A program made the position numbers and the translations under genes. A stretch of 57,898 bases of DNA from Patescibacteria group bacterium (GTDB taxonomy: Bacteria; Patescibacteriota; Minisyncoccia; Phycocordibacterales; JACZSL01). How positions within the stretch are numbered: the first letter of the stretch is position 1; the number at the start of each line of letters is the position of its first letter. The stretch is from contig JADFRL010000002.1 in NCBI GenBank assembly GCA_022561335.1, forward strand, positions 1 to 57,898, written 5' to 3'. The notes under the pieces were generated by a model that saw only the letters and a program-made list of their open reading frames with translations, did no database searches and was not told where the DNA came from. Shown one piece after another: positions 12,805 to 21,365 of this stretch.

Positions 12805-15333
12805 ATGGAAGAACACGTACATGAAGCGATGGGCACTGAACCAGAAGTAGATACAGGACAGCCAAGTGCCGATGACAAAAAAATTAGATTTCGTTTAGCA
12901 ATGACAGGATTTGTCCTGTTCATTATTTTTGTTATAGGCATCTTTTGGTTCCTATCCAATCCAGAAATGGGTGCTGGGCTCACACTTTCATTTATCGCAG
13001 GGCTTACCATGATATTTTTGCCGTGCACGCTTCCTATGGCGTTTGTCATCGTACCGATGACGCTCGGCAAGGCTCCGATGAAGGGCTTCCTCATGGCGCT
13101 ATTCTTTGGATTAGGACTTGCGATCACACTCTCTTTTTACGGCGTGTTCATTGCATTTATTGGAAAATTCCTGGGTCTAACCGCAGCAACACAGATTATG
13201 CTTATTGTGGGCGGCTCCGCCTCGCTATTTTTTGGAATTTCGGAAATAGGGCTTATTAAATTTCGTCTGCCGTCATATACCGGTAAATTTCCTGATTTTA
13301 TTCAAAAGCAAGGTGACTACATCAAAGTATTCCTTCTCGGACTTTTCTTGGGGAATGCTGGAGTCGGGTGTCCTAATCCTGCGTTTTACGTGCTCATGGG
13401 TTATATTGCTACCGTTGGGGACCTCTTTAATGGCTGGTTCCTAGGATTTGTTCACGGAGTTGGACGGGCAGTTCCGCTTATCTTTCTTGCGATCCTTGGA
13501 ATTCTTGGTATCAATGCGACAAGTAAAGTTGCCGGAAAGCAAGAAATTATTGAAAAATATATGGGGTGGGTACTTATATTTATCGGTGCTTTTATTATGA
13601 CATTCGGACTTTTTGGACACGACTGGTTTATTTCGTCAGGGTTTCATACCACATGGGAAAAGGTAGTTGTTGCGGTTGCAGGTGAACAATTTGGAGAAAA
13701 TATTCTTCAGCATAACCATAGACTGGTAGATATTAAGGGGTTCATCGAGTATGGAAATATGTTTTTCTTGGGGCTCGTAGGACTCATCATTGCATTATTT
13801 GCAAAATTCAATAAACCGAGTAAGAAATTTCTCACGAGGCTTCTCATACTCTATGCGGTTCTCGTACTTTCTATTGGTTATATGACCGGCTGGACGTTTA
13901 AGTTAAGCATCGATGTTACACCTCACGATAGTAGGGCGATCTCAGGGGAAGGGGAAGCTGTAGTGCCTTTTGGTCTTGACGGTGCTTTCGTACAAGATGA
14001 TGGAAAGGTAAGAACCGCAGATGGGGGTAATGCGGACGGCGCACATGTGATGCCTGACGGGACGGTAATGAGTGGAAGTGGAGCAGTGATCTCTGGAGCT
14101 CATGTCATGCCTGATGGCACCGTGATGGTAATGCAAAAGGTGAGTGCGTCTGTTATTTCGTCACTTCCCAAAAGAAGTCCAGCAGATCGAATTTCCGAGC
14201 TACCTTATGTCATGAAAGACGGTGTCAAGGAGTTCCGCCTCACGGTTGATGAAATTCAGTGGGAATACGAGCCGGGGCGGTACATTCATGCGTGGGCATA
14301 TAACGGTCAAATACCGGGCCCAACCATTCGTGCCACAGAAGGAGAAAAAGTGCGTGTCATAGTAAAGAACAACTTGCCTGACGCTACAACCATCCACTGG
14401 CACGGCCAAGCTATTAACTGGGAAGCAGATGGTGTTCCCAATCTTACACAAAAACCGATCGAGCCGGGTGAAGAGTTTGTTTATGAATTTTCACCAAAAC
14501 CAGAAGGAACGAAATGGTATCATTCACACGGGAATAATGAAAAAACAGTAGCACAACAAGTAGACATGGGCCTCTCAGGCGTGTTTATTATAGAGCCAAA
14601 AGTACCGACAGTTGAATATGACAGAGAATATATACTTCTTCTCGACGAATGGAATATTCTTCCCGGAGGTGTCAATCCGGCTATAGGACACGTGCACGGC
14701 GCCGCAACACCGGGAGCCGTTCCAGAATTCAATACCTTTACTATAAATGGACGCATCTTCCCCTACATTGATCCGATCAAAGTTAAAGAGGGAGAAAAAG
14801 TGCTGATTCGAATTGTAAATGGGGGAACCTCTGCATTTCACCCCATGCATACGCATGGCCATGATTTCGAACTCGTAGCACTTGACGGCAATCCGGTGCC
14901 GAAAGCCGCAATACAAAAGCGAAATGTATATACAATACACCCCGGTGAAACTGCCGACTTCTTACTCACTGCAGACAATCCCGGCAATTGGCTTTTCCAC
15001 TGCCACCAGGCACATCATGCAGCAGCCGGTATGGTCATGCTTATTGAATACGAGGGGTTTGATGGTCCAACAACGGATGATCTTCGAAAAATGAAAGCGG
15101 AAGCAGCAGATATTGCGGGGATACATATCATGGCGGATGGAACCGTTATGCTTGGGAGTGGCGAAGCAGTGGAGGGCGCCGAGGTTACAAGCGACGGAAT
15201 GATCAAGCTTCCAGGTGGTAAAATGGTAACTCCGGTCATGGATATGCGTGAGGGTGGATCTATGGATGAAATAAAGATGGAAACTGACGATCATGAACAC
15301 GCGTCCGAAATACCAGATGACCATACACATTGA
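12805..15333 (+). CDS. CcdA-like membrane domain fused to a two-domain multicopper oxidase
   Basis: 842 residues in three parts. Residues 30-370 form a CcdA/DsbD-type bundle with C74 in FLPCTLP and C189 in GVGCPNP, the positions of the thiol-relay cysteines. Residues 375-460 form a linker with two copies of GAHVMPDGTVM (412-422, 431-441). Residues 465-755 form a laccase-like two-domain oxidase with all copper ligands visible: H531/H533, H573/H575, H679/H682/H684, and H732-C733-H734, H738 and M743 (type 1 site in the second domain). The tail (771-842) carries another HIMADGTVM unit and a His/Asp-rich end. The oxidase should face outwards. Substrate unknown: Cu(I), phenols or other donors. Confidence 0.88.
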   Translation: MEEHVHEAMGTEPEVDTGQPSADDKKIRFRLAMTGFVLFIIFVIGIFWFLSNPEMGAGLTLSFIAGLTMIFLPCTLPMAFVIVPMTLGKAPMKGFLMALFFGLGLAITLSFYGVFIAFIGKFLGLTAATQIMLIVGGSASLFFGISEIGLIKFRLPSYTGKFPDFIQKQGDYIKVFLLGLFLGNAGVGCPNPAFYVLMGYIATVGDLFNGWFLGFVHGVGRAVPLIFLAILGILGINATSKVAGKQEIIEKYMGWVLIFIGAFIMTFGLFGHDWFISSGFHTTWEKVVVAVAGEQFGENILQHNHRLVDIKGFIEYGNMFFLGLVGLIIALFAKFNKPSKKFLTRLLILYAVLVLSIGYMTGWTFKLSIDVTPHDSRAISGEGEAVVPFGLDGAFVQDDGKVRTADGGNADGAHVMPDGTVMSGSGAVISGAHVMPDGTVMVMQKVSASVISSLPKRSPADRISELPYVMKDGVKEFRLTVDEIQWEYEPGRYIHAWAYNGQIPGPTIRATEGEKVRVIVKNNLPDATTIHWHGQAINWEADGVPNLTQKPIEPGEEFVYEFSPKPEGTKWYHSHGNNEKTVAQQVDMGLSGVFIIEPKVPTVEYDREYILLLDEWNILPGGVNPAIGHVHGAATPGAVPEFNTFTINGRIFPYIDPIKVKEGEKVLIRIVNGGTSAFHPMHTHGHDFELVALDGNPVPKAAIQKRNVYTIHPGETADFLLTADNPGNWLFHCHQAHHAAAGMVMLIEYEGFDGPTTDDLRKMKAEAADIAGIHIMADGTVMLGSGEAVEGAEVTSDGMIKLPGGKMVTPVMDMREGGSMDEIKMETDDHEHASEIPDDHTH

Positions 15334-15375
15334 TTATTTTTTTAGAGATGTTAGAAGTATAAACAACTAAAAAAT

Positions 15376-15681
15376 ATGAATAAACGTCTAATCATTGGAA
15401 TTGTAATAGCCCTCATTGTTGTTGTTGGAATACTGATGTTTGGAAATAATGAGACAGAAATGCAATCGTATGAAGGAATACATATTATGGCGAACGGAAC
15501 CGTAATGCTTCCAAATGGCGAAGAGGTGGAAGGTGCTGAGGTTACAGAGGACGGAATGATCAAGCTTCCGAACGGTGCAATCATAGAGCCAGTAATGGAT
15601 TTAAGAAAAGGAGGGTCTATGGGTGAAATGAAGATGGAAAATGATGAGGACATGCCGATGGAAATGGAAGGGGATGGATAA
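15376..15681 (+). CDS. Membrane-anchored His/Met-repeat protein, putative copper binder
   Basis: The 101-residue protein has one N-terminal membrane helix (about 4-22). The rest repeats the C-terminal module of the preceding oxidase: GIHIMANGTVM, GAEVTEDGMIKLPNG and a PVMDLRKGGSM segment, followed by a Met/Asp/Glu-rich tail (MKMENDEDMPMEMEGDG). Over about 57 residues the two modules are nearly identical in pattern, so one derives from the other. Paired His and Met side chains and Met-rich tails are typical of extracytoplasmic Cu(I) carriers, so copper delivery to or from the oxidase is a reasonable inference. I know no named family for it. Confidence 0.75.
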   Translation: MNKRLIIGIVIALIVVVGILMFGNNETEMQSYEGIHIMANGTVMLPNGEEVEGAEVTEDGMIKLPNGAIIEPVMDLRKGGSMGEMKMENDEDMPMEMEGDG

Positions 15682-15685
15682 GAGC

Positions 15686-16036
15686 ATGGGTAAAAAGTCA
15701 AAAATCAAAATGACACGTCAAATGCCAAAGCTGTTTTTATTTGGGGTGATTACCGTATTGGTACTGCTCTTTGTACTTGCTGTACCAACTTTAGGGTATG
15801 CTGACGAGGGTCATACAGAAAATGTTCCTCACAACGAAACTTCACAATTACCTGTACTACCTATTGAAGAAGATGATGATTTTGTCGGAGACAGGCATGC
15901 CGACCATACGCATGCAATAACAGTAAAAGAACCTTGGTATCAGGATGGGCAGTGGTGGATATTTTTTATTATATCCCTTTTTCTTATAGCACTTTTTTCG
16001 TTTGGAGTTTATAGATATTTGCAGGTTAAGGATTGA
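15686..16036 (+). CDS. Secreted His-rich small protein with C-terminal membrane helix
   Basis: I take the ATG at 15686 (an ATG at 15674 overlaps the previous stop). The 116-residue product has a long basic N-terminus, a signal sequence with a plausible cleavage after GYA (residue 39), an acidic and His-bearing outer segment (DEGHTENVPHNE, DRHADHTH) and a membrane helix at about 89-109. The clustered histidines and the place between a multicopper oxidase and a cupredoxin suggest metal binding on the cell surface. I do not recognise a family. Confidence 0.65.
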   Translation: MGKKSKIKMTRQMPKLFLFGVITVLVLLFVLAVPTLGYADEGHTENVPHNETSQLPVLPIEEDDDFVGDRHADHTHAITVKEPWYQDGQWWIFFIISLFLIALFSFGVYRYLQVKD

Positions 16037-16157
16037 CGTATGAATCTCGATAGTAATCACGGACACTTATACTATATATAATGAGAAAGTTGATTATTTA
16101 TAAAAAGTTTAATTATATGGTAAGGATATTATTAGTCCGTACCCTATTACTATCGGG

Positions 16158-16907
16158 ATGAACAAATATATAATAATTGTAATAGTTCTCGTGCTCATAA
16201 TTGCAAGTGGCGCTGTATATCGGGCAAAATTTGTACCAGAAGTAGAAAAGGCAGTGGTTACCGGTATAGAACGTTCTATATCTATTGTGACATTTGAAAA
16301 TACATGGGCGTTTGAACCGGAGTTTATTGAAGCTGATCAAGGTGACAAGATAATCTTTACCATAACCAATCGAGACGATTACGATCACGGGTTTGCCATT
16401 GATGCATTCGGTATTTCACAACGAATGCCGGCAAAAAGCACCATTGTTATTGAATTTGTTGTGACACAAGCAGGTGATTTCCCCTACTACTGCTCTGTGT
16501 CCTGTGGATCCGGTCTTGTCGATGGTGAAAAGAGAGGTCACTTTAATCAAGTCGGACGGCTTCATGTAAAGAGCATAATTAGCGAGACGTCTGATTTTGG
16601 AAAAACAGTTTCCGACGAAGATTTTGCAAAATCTGCACGGCATGCATCCGCTGTTGCACCAGCTAATGAGAAAGCAGAAGAGCTTGGATATGATGTGTCA
16701 AATTTGGAGATTCTCTTTGACGAGGATAATACACTGTGGGGAATCTATGTTGATTCAGAAGACATCGATGTGAAAGAATTAAATCTTTCGGAAGAGCAGC
16801 AGTACCAATCAATTCTCTATCGGGACAACGATTCAAATCCTGTATTGTGGATCTTTATCGATAGTTTTGAGGGGGAGGTAATTAATGTATTTGAAGTAGG
16901 AGAATAA
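16158..16907 (+). CDS. Membrane-anchored cupredoxin with CuA-like cysteine pair
   Basis: The 249-residue protein has an N-terminal membrane helix (4-22) and a cupredoxin barrel (about 40-138). Candidate copper ligands are H77 (YDHGFAI), C112 and C116 in YYCSVSCG and H128 in RGHF. The CxxxC spacing is that of the binuclear CuA site of cytochrome oxidase subunit II and nitrous-oxide reductase, but the axial methionine expected shortly after the last histidine is not evident, and an insertion separates the cysteines from H128. The C-terminal 110 residues are a separate domain I cannot identify. It may pass electrons to the oxidase two genes upstream. Confidence 0.78.
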   Translation: MNKYIIIVIVLVLIIASGAVYRAKFVPEVEKAVVTGIERSISIVTFENTWAFEPEFIEADQGDKIIFTITNRDDYDHGFAIDAFGISQRMPAKSTIVIEFVVTQAGDFPYYCSVSCGSGLVDGEKRGHFNQVGRLHVKSIISETSDFGKTVSDEDFAKSARHASAVAPANEKAEELGYDVSNLEILFDEDNTLWGIYVDSEDIDVKELNLSEEQQYQSILYRDNDSNPVLWIFIDSFEGEVINVFEVGE

Positions 16908-16982
16908 AAATGAAAAATCAAATTTTAAAAGTAGAAAATGAAACAGGATGTGTATTTCTAAGGTGAATTATTACGCAACTAT

Positions 16983-19421
16983 ATGACTAAACTTGTACTG
17001 AAAGTTAAAGGAATGCACTGCGCTTCTTGCTCGATACTTATTGATAAGTTGCTTTCAAAACAGGAGGGAGTAATAAGCGTAAAGACAAATTATAGTGCTA
17101 GTAAAACGGCACTTGAGTTTGATGAGTCAAAAATAACGCTTGAAGAGATCGATGCGTTTGTAAATAAGCTTGGCTATGATGTCATTCGACCAGATGAAGA
17201 AAAAGGAACCATTGAAGAAGAAGAGGTAATAGAAGAGAAACAAATTAAGCTGGCAAAACGGCGTGTCATTGCGTCATTTGTTATTGCCTCTCCCATCATC
17301 GCTTACTACATGCTCATACACATGTTCAATATTCCCCATGTGCATGAGGTTTTTGCTCTTCTTAAACTCTTTGGAATCAATATAGATACTACGCTCCGAA
17401 TTGATTTGAACTATGTCTATTGGATATTGAGTACTCCCATTCAGTTTATTATCGGGTGGCCTTTTTATCGCAACGCTTACACTGCAGTTCGTGTGGGAGC
17501 GGCGAATATGGATGTACTTGTGGTGCTGGGAACTTCAGCTGCGTACTTTTATAGCATGTTGGGGTTTCTCTGGTTTAATATTGACCATCCTTTCTGGGAA
17601 AGCTCCGCGGCTCTTATTTCATTCATCTTGCTGGGGCGTTATATTGAGGTGCTTGCAAAAGGTCGTGCATCAAGTGCTATTAAAGAGCTCTTAAAATTAG
17701 AGGCTAAAGAAGCTCATGTTGAGCGGGATGGGCATGAGATAACTGTTCCTCTTGATGAGCTTACCGAGGGAGACATTGTCATTGTGAAGCCTGGAGAAAA
17801 GATTCCTGTTGACGGTATTATTATAGAAGGCGTGTCACACATTGATGAAAAAGTGGTAACGGGGGAATCGTTTCCTGTTAAAAAAGAGGTGGGCGCTGAG
17901 GTTATAGGCGCCACGGTTAATCAGGAAGGACGTTTCAAATTCAAAGCGACAAAAGTCGGGAAGGACACCCTCTTGTATCAAATCATTACCATGGTTGAAG
18001 AAGCGCAGGCTAGCCGTGCGCCTGTTCAGGACCTTGTCGACAAGATTAGCGAATACTTTGTTCCAGCTGTTGTTGTTTTATCTGTTTTAGTCTTTGCCGG
18101 CTGGGTATTTGTTGCAGGATTGCCATTTAGAACCGGGCTTTTGAGGATGATTGCCGTACTTGTTATTTCGTGTCCCTGCGCCATGGGACTTGCGACACCG
18201 ACTGCTCTTGTTATCGGTATTGGTCGTGCTGCCAAGTTTGGGATTATTTTAAAGGGTGGAGAGGCACTTGAGAAAGCCTATAGAGTAACCTCAATAATAT
18301 TTGATAAGACAGGGACACTGACCATCGGAAAACCGGTTGTCACCGACTTTGTAATGCTTAGAGAAGATATTTCAAAGGACGACGCTTTATATATGGCCGC
18401 GTCAGCAGAAATGGGATCGGAGCACCCGCTCGCACGTGCTATCATCGAAAAAGGCCAAGAGCAAGGAGATCTTGCAGATCCGAAGGATTTCAAGGCAGTT
18501 CAGGGTATGGGTATTCAGGCAGTTATTAAGCGAGGTAACGATAGAACGGTTGATATCGGCAATCTTACTTACATGGGCAAGCTCAACATAGATGTTACAG
18601 CATACACTGAGCAGCTTGAAAAACTGCAGTATGAGGCAAAGACAGTGGTCTTTATGCTTGTGGATGGTAAGCCAGCAGCCCTCATTGCAATGGCAGATAC
18701 TCTAAAACCGTATGCTAAAGAGGCGATCGACGAATTGAAAAAAATGGGCAAGGAAATCATTATGATTACGGGTGATAATATAAAAACCGCTGAAGCCATT
18801 GGTCGTGAGGTGGGAATTGATAGGGTTCTCGCTGAAGTGCTTCCTCAAGATAAGGCTCTGCAAGTAAAGAAATTACAAGACGAGGGGAAAAAGGTTGCCA
18901 TGGTGGGAGATGGTATAAATGACTCACCCGCACTTGCGCAATCCGATCTCGGTATAGCTATTGGTTCAGGAACTGACGTGGCGATTGAAACAGGAGATGT
19001 TGTTCTTGTGAAGGATGATCTTCGGGATGTGGTCACCGCGCTTCAACTATCTAGGAAGACGATTAAAAAGATATGGCAGAATCTTTTCTGGGCGTTTTTC
19101 TATAACGTTGCCGCAATTCCAATTGCAGGAGGTGCGCATCTTTTGATTACACAATCATCACTGGGTATTGCAGCAGCATGGGTAGTTGCCATTCAATCCA
19201 AATTTGCAGGAGCAGGGCAAATCTTCTTCAATTTATCACAGGCAACACTTCGGCCAGAAATTGCCGGCTTTGCCATGGCATTTAGCTCAGTTTCAGTTGT
19301 TCTCAATTCATTGCTGCTTAAGCGTTATGTACCTCCTATTGAAAAGAAGATTGCCGATAGTGAAGATAAAGGCAAAAGAGGAGGAAGTATGGCTGAATCA
19401 GTAGTAAAACCTGCCACGTAG
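16983..19421 (+). CDS. copA: Copper-translocating P1B-type ATPase
   Basis: The 812-residue pump has an N-terminal heavy-metal-associated domain with GMHCASC (C13, C16), eight expected membrane helices, the actuator motif TGES, the transmembrane copper site CPC (about 397-399), the phosphorylated aspartate in DKTGT (about 441), the SEHPLA motif of the nucleotide domain and GDGIND near 641-646. CPC with the HP motif is the CopA (P1B-1) signature, so it should transport Cu(I) out of the cytoplasm. A chaperone gene follows 27 bases later. Confidence 0.95.
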   Translation: MTKLVLKVKGMHCASCSILIDKLLSKQEGVISVKTNYSASKTALEFDESKITLEEIDAFVNKLGYDVIRPDEEKGTIEEEEVIEEKQIKLAKRRVIASFVIASPIIAYYMLIHMFNIPHVHEVFALLKLFGINIDTTLRIDLNYVYWILSTPIQFIIGWPFYRNAYTAVRVGAANMDVLVVLGTSAAYFYSMLGFLWFNIDHPFWESSAALISFILLGRYIEVLAKGRASSAIKELLKLEAKEAHVERDGHEITVPLDELTEGDIVIVKPGEKIPVDGIIIEGVSHIDEKVVTGESFPVKKEVGAEVIGATVNQEGRFKFKATKVGKDTLLYQIITMVEEAQASRAPVQDLVDKISEYFVPAVVVLSVLVFAGWVFVAGLPFRTGLLRMIAVLVISCPCAMGLATPTALVIGIGRAAKFGIILKGGEALEKAYRVTSIIFDKTGTLTIGKPVVTDFVMLREDISKDDALYMAASAEMGSEHPLARAIIEKGQEQGDLADPKDFKAVQGMGIQAVIKRGNDRTVDIGNLTYMGKLNIDVTAYTEQLEKLQYEAKTVVFMLVDGKPAALIAMADTLKPYAKEAIDELKKMGKEIIMITGDNIKTAEAIGREVGIDRVLAEVLPQDKALQVKKLQDEGKKVAMVGDGINDSPALAQSDLGIAIGSGTDVAIETGDVVLVKDDLRDVVTALQLSRKTIKKIWQNLFWAFFYNVAAIPIAGGAHLLITQSSLGIAAAWVVAIQSKFAGAGQIFFNLSQATLRPEIAGFAMAFSSVSVVLNSLLLKRYVPPIEKKIADSEDKGKRGGSMAESVVKPAT

Positions 19422-19448
19422 GATTACTATAATAAACAACACAAACTT

Positions 19449-19655
19449 ATGGAGACAATAGAGTTAAACATAGAAGGTATGCATTGCGGTGCTTGTGCAA
19501 CAGGCATTCAGATGATCGCATCAGGAATTGATGGGGTGGAATCGGCGTTTGTTGACTACGACGGGAAAAAGGGAAAATTCGAATTAGATTCTTCAAAAGC
19601 AAGTAAGGAGCAGATCATTAAAGCTATAGGAGAACTTGGCTATACAGCGTCCTAA
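19449..19655 (+). CDS. copZ: Copper chaperone, heavy-metal-associated domain
   Basis: The 68-residue single HMA domain carries GMHCGAC (C13, C16) and the expected beta-alpha-beta-beta-alpha-beta pattern ending in GELGYTAS. CopZ-type chaperones carry Cu(I) to CopA, and the position directly behind the pump supports that. The length is normal. The symbol is given by family and position; metal specificity cannot be read from the sequence with certainty. Confidence 0.85.
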   Translation: METIELNIEGMHCGACATGIQMIASGIDGVESAFVDYDGKKGKFELDSSKASKEQIIKAIGELGYTAS

Positions 19656-19671
19656 AGTAGAATCAATGTAT

Positions 19672-19790
19672 GGATCCCGTTAGAGGCTGCGGTCGCCCAT
19701 TGAGTTTACAAGATTATGTTTCAAGGTCAGATATTGTTATGAATAAATTAGCAAGAAGCAGTTTTTACATGACCGCGACCTGCCTCTAAC
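19672..19790. repeat. Large inverted-repeat element with CCCGTTAGAGGC core
   Basis: GTTAGAGGC (19679-19687) is inverted as GCCTCTAAC (19782-19790), and the arms continue with GGTCGC in both after a two-base offset. The left arm begins GGATCCCGTTAGAGGC, sharing CCCGTTAGAGGC with the palindrome inside the UPF0182 gene. The element fills the gap between the chaperone gene and the membrane protein starting at 19794, so any promoter for that gene must lie in or across it. Confidence 0.6.
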
Positions 19791-19793
19791 AGA

Positions 19794-20294
19794 ATGGACC
19801 CCCTAACGCTATTGATTATCGGGCATCTTATAGGAAGCGTGCTTGGTGTTGGGGGTGCAACCTTTATTGAAATATTTTTAAACAAGGCGTTGCGGGATGG
19901 AGAAGTAAATCCTACAGAAGGAAGTTTCCTTAAGGCGACATTTACGACAGTCCGAGTAGGTCTCCTTATAAGTTTGGTTACTGGCATTGGATTAATATTA
20001 CTGTACCGATTTGAGGACCAATCATTTAGGTTGTATGATCCCACCCTATGGGCGAAGTTCACGATCATAGGGGTGATTGTCGTCAACGCGCTTCTACTCC
20101 AAGCACACAAAATACCTGTTTGGCTTGGCAGTCCGCTGTCGTTTGTTTCATGGTACTCAGTACTTGTGATCGGGGTACTTCTTCGAGGTCCCTCGGTGCC
20201 TTATTTTGAAGTACTATTTTATTACTCTATTGCTCTTGTACTCGGCGGGCTTATTCTTGAAGGTATTAGACGAGGACTTGGCATTAAACTATGA
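19794..20294 (+). CDS. Multi-pass membrane protein, unknown function (first of a pair)
   Basis: The 166-residue protein has about five hydrophobic helices (about 5-25, 50-70, 87-103, 113-130, 135-158) and an N-terminal segment IIGHLIGSVLGVGGATFIEI with a histidine inside the first helix. The layout is like DUF2269/CopD-type small membrane proteins, which is only a structural impression. Its stop overlaps the start of the next gene in an ATGA junction, so the two are translationally coupled and probably form one complex. Placement after CopA/CopZ suggests a membrane role in copper or redox handling. Confidence 0.6.
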   Translation: MDPLTLLIIGHLIGSVLGVGGATFIEIFLNKALRDGEVNPTEGSFLKATFTTVRVGLLISLVTGIGLILLYRFEDQSFRLYDPTLWAKFTIIGVIVVNALLLQAHKIPVWLGSPLSFVSWYSVLVIGVLLRGPSVPYFEVLFYYSIALVLGGLILEGIRRGLGIKL

Positions 20295-20734
20295 ATACCG
20301 AGTTGATATTTTTTTTATCGCTACACGTATACTTTCTGTTTGCCGCGGCAGTGATGTTTTATGGAATGCTGCTCAATCTTTTAGCGAGGCGCGGCACTAC
20401 CAAATATGTGCTTCTATGGAAAGCGCTTGCGGGAATGTTCGCCGTCATCTTTGCCTTACTCATAGAGAAAACATTTCTTGGCGGCTATTTTATTGGAAAA
20501 TTAGGGTTTGTTACTGATCTCAGTGTGACGTCTCTTATTCCTATCTTTGTATTTATCCGCGAAATTGCTTTGGCGGTTCTCATCGTTGTTTCAGTTATCA
20601 TGGCGGCTCTTGTCTACGCTAAGGGAGCAGTCATAAATGAATATACAAAATTAAAAATGACGCTTGTATCGCTAGCGTCACTTTCGTTTGTCATAGCCGC
20701 AGCCCTTGTATTTCTCGGAGTGCTGGTTCCTTAA
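20291..20734 (+). CDS. Multi-pass membrane protein, unknown function (second of a pair)
   Basis: This 147-residue protein has four hydrophobic helices (about 5-30, 42-62, 80-108, 122-146). A histidine (H12) and several aromatic residues lie in the first helix, and the HVYFLFAAAVMFYGMLLN start is reminiscent of small haem-binding or CopD-like membrane proteins, without enough to assign a family. It overlaps the preceding gene by four bases. A minus-strand terminator begins immediately after its stop, so transcription from the opposite side ends here. Confidence 0.6.
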   Translation: MNTELIFFLSLHVYFLFAAAVMFYGMLLNLLARRGTTKYVLLWKALAGMFAVIFALLIEKTFLGGYFIGKLGFVTDLSVTSLIPIFVFIREIALAVLIVVSVIMAALVYAKGAVINEYTKLKMTLVSLASLSFVIAAALVFLGVLVP

Positions 20735-20958
20735 AAAAAGACCCTGGGTCCTCTCTCCATCCGAGGATGGTTTGAGGTCCCAGGGCCCGTGTCGGTTTAA
20801 ATCGACGTGGTTTCTGTCTTACGACTTTCACCAGTTCGGCGCGTTTGTAAAATCGGCTAGGTGCAAACCCGTACCCACGTTAAATCGTTCGATCTTGCGA
20901 TAGAACAATTCGCAGTGGGGAGTCGAAATTCTTAGCGTGCCAAACAGCACAGTGCTAA
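20733..20958 (-). ncRNA. Candidate stand-alone structured RNA with promoter and terminator
   Basis: On the minus strand TTGACA (20992-20987) and TATCCT (20970-20965) are 16 bases apart. About 225 bases later a strong hairpin (GAGGTCCCAGGG at 20774-20785 with 20742-20753, one mismatch) is followed by seven T, so a transcript of about 226 bases is predicted. Inside it I see GTGC/GCAC, GCGA/TCGC, ACGTGG/CCACGT and a GTC-GTAA-GAC hairpin flanked by GGTGAAA and AGAAACC, an internal loop rich in G-A pairs. No reading frame on that strand is convincing, and I do not recognise RNase P, tmRNA, 6S or SRP cores. It occupies most of the gene-free stretch 20735-21137; the rest is AT-rich and featureless to me. 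Confidence 0.5.
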
Positions 20959-20964
20959 TAGGGC

Positions 20965-20992
20965 AGGATACACGAATCACAGAAATTGTCAA
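20965..20992 (-). promoter_or_regulatory. Promoter for the candidate minus-strand RNA
   Basis: A perfect TTGACA (20992-20987) with a 16-base spacer to TATCCT (20970-20965). No protein gene lies downstream on this strand before the terminator at about 20733-20785. Confidence 0.55.
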
Positions 20993-21137
20993 TAGCAATT
21001 TTCAATTACACATTAAAAAACATCTACTTGTCAATTTTTGCAATAATTACTGTAGTGTTATCGAGAAGTCAGGTTTGTAATAGATTGTCTGAGACGAAAT
21101 CTCTTGTTACACTTATAAATAAGGGGTAATTATATAT

Positions 21138-21362
21138 ATGCTAAAGCGTTTACTACTTAAAAAAATGCTGGGAAAGCAGCTTGCCGGAATGCCGGAAGAA
21201 GAGCAGGAGAAGATGCTTTCCATGATTGAAAAAAATCCAGAGTTATTCCAAAAAATGGCTTTTGAAATTCAGGGAAAAATAAAAGGAGGTAAAGATCAAA
21301 TGACAGCGACGCTTGAGGTGACGCAAAAATATCAAGCCGAACTTAGCGAAACACTGAAGTAG
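21138..21362 (+). CDS. Small helical protein, unknown function
   Basis: The 74-residue product is charged and predicted almost entirely helical: a basic start (MLKRLLLKKMLGKQ), then MPEEEQEKMLSMIEKNPELFQKM and a polar second helix. The pattern recalls short CPR proteins encoded beside metabolic genes, but I cannot assign a family. It stands three bases before the flavoprotein gene, so the two are almost certainly co-transcribed and coupled. No metal ligand or membrane segment is seen. Confidence 0.6.
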   Translation: MLKRLLLKKMLGKQLAGMPEEEQEKMLSMIEKNPELFQKMAFEIQGKIKGGKDQMTATLEVTQKYQAELSETLK

Positions 21363-21365
21363 AGT

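Noticed and set aside
16910-16966. 18-codon frame between the cupredoxin and copA
   Set aside because: Too short, low-complexity AAAAATCAAA-type sequence, no ribosome site.
20706-20903. 65-codon plus-strand frame after the membrane pair
   Set aside because: It overlaps the end of a real gene and lies on the terminator and stems of the minus-strand RNA.
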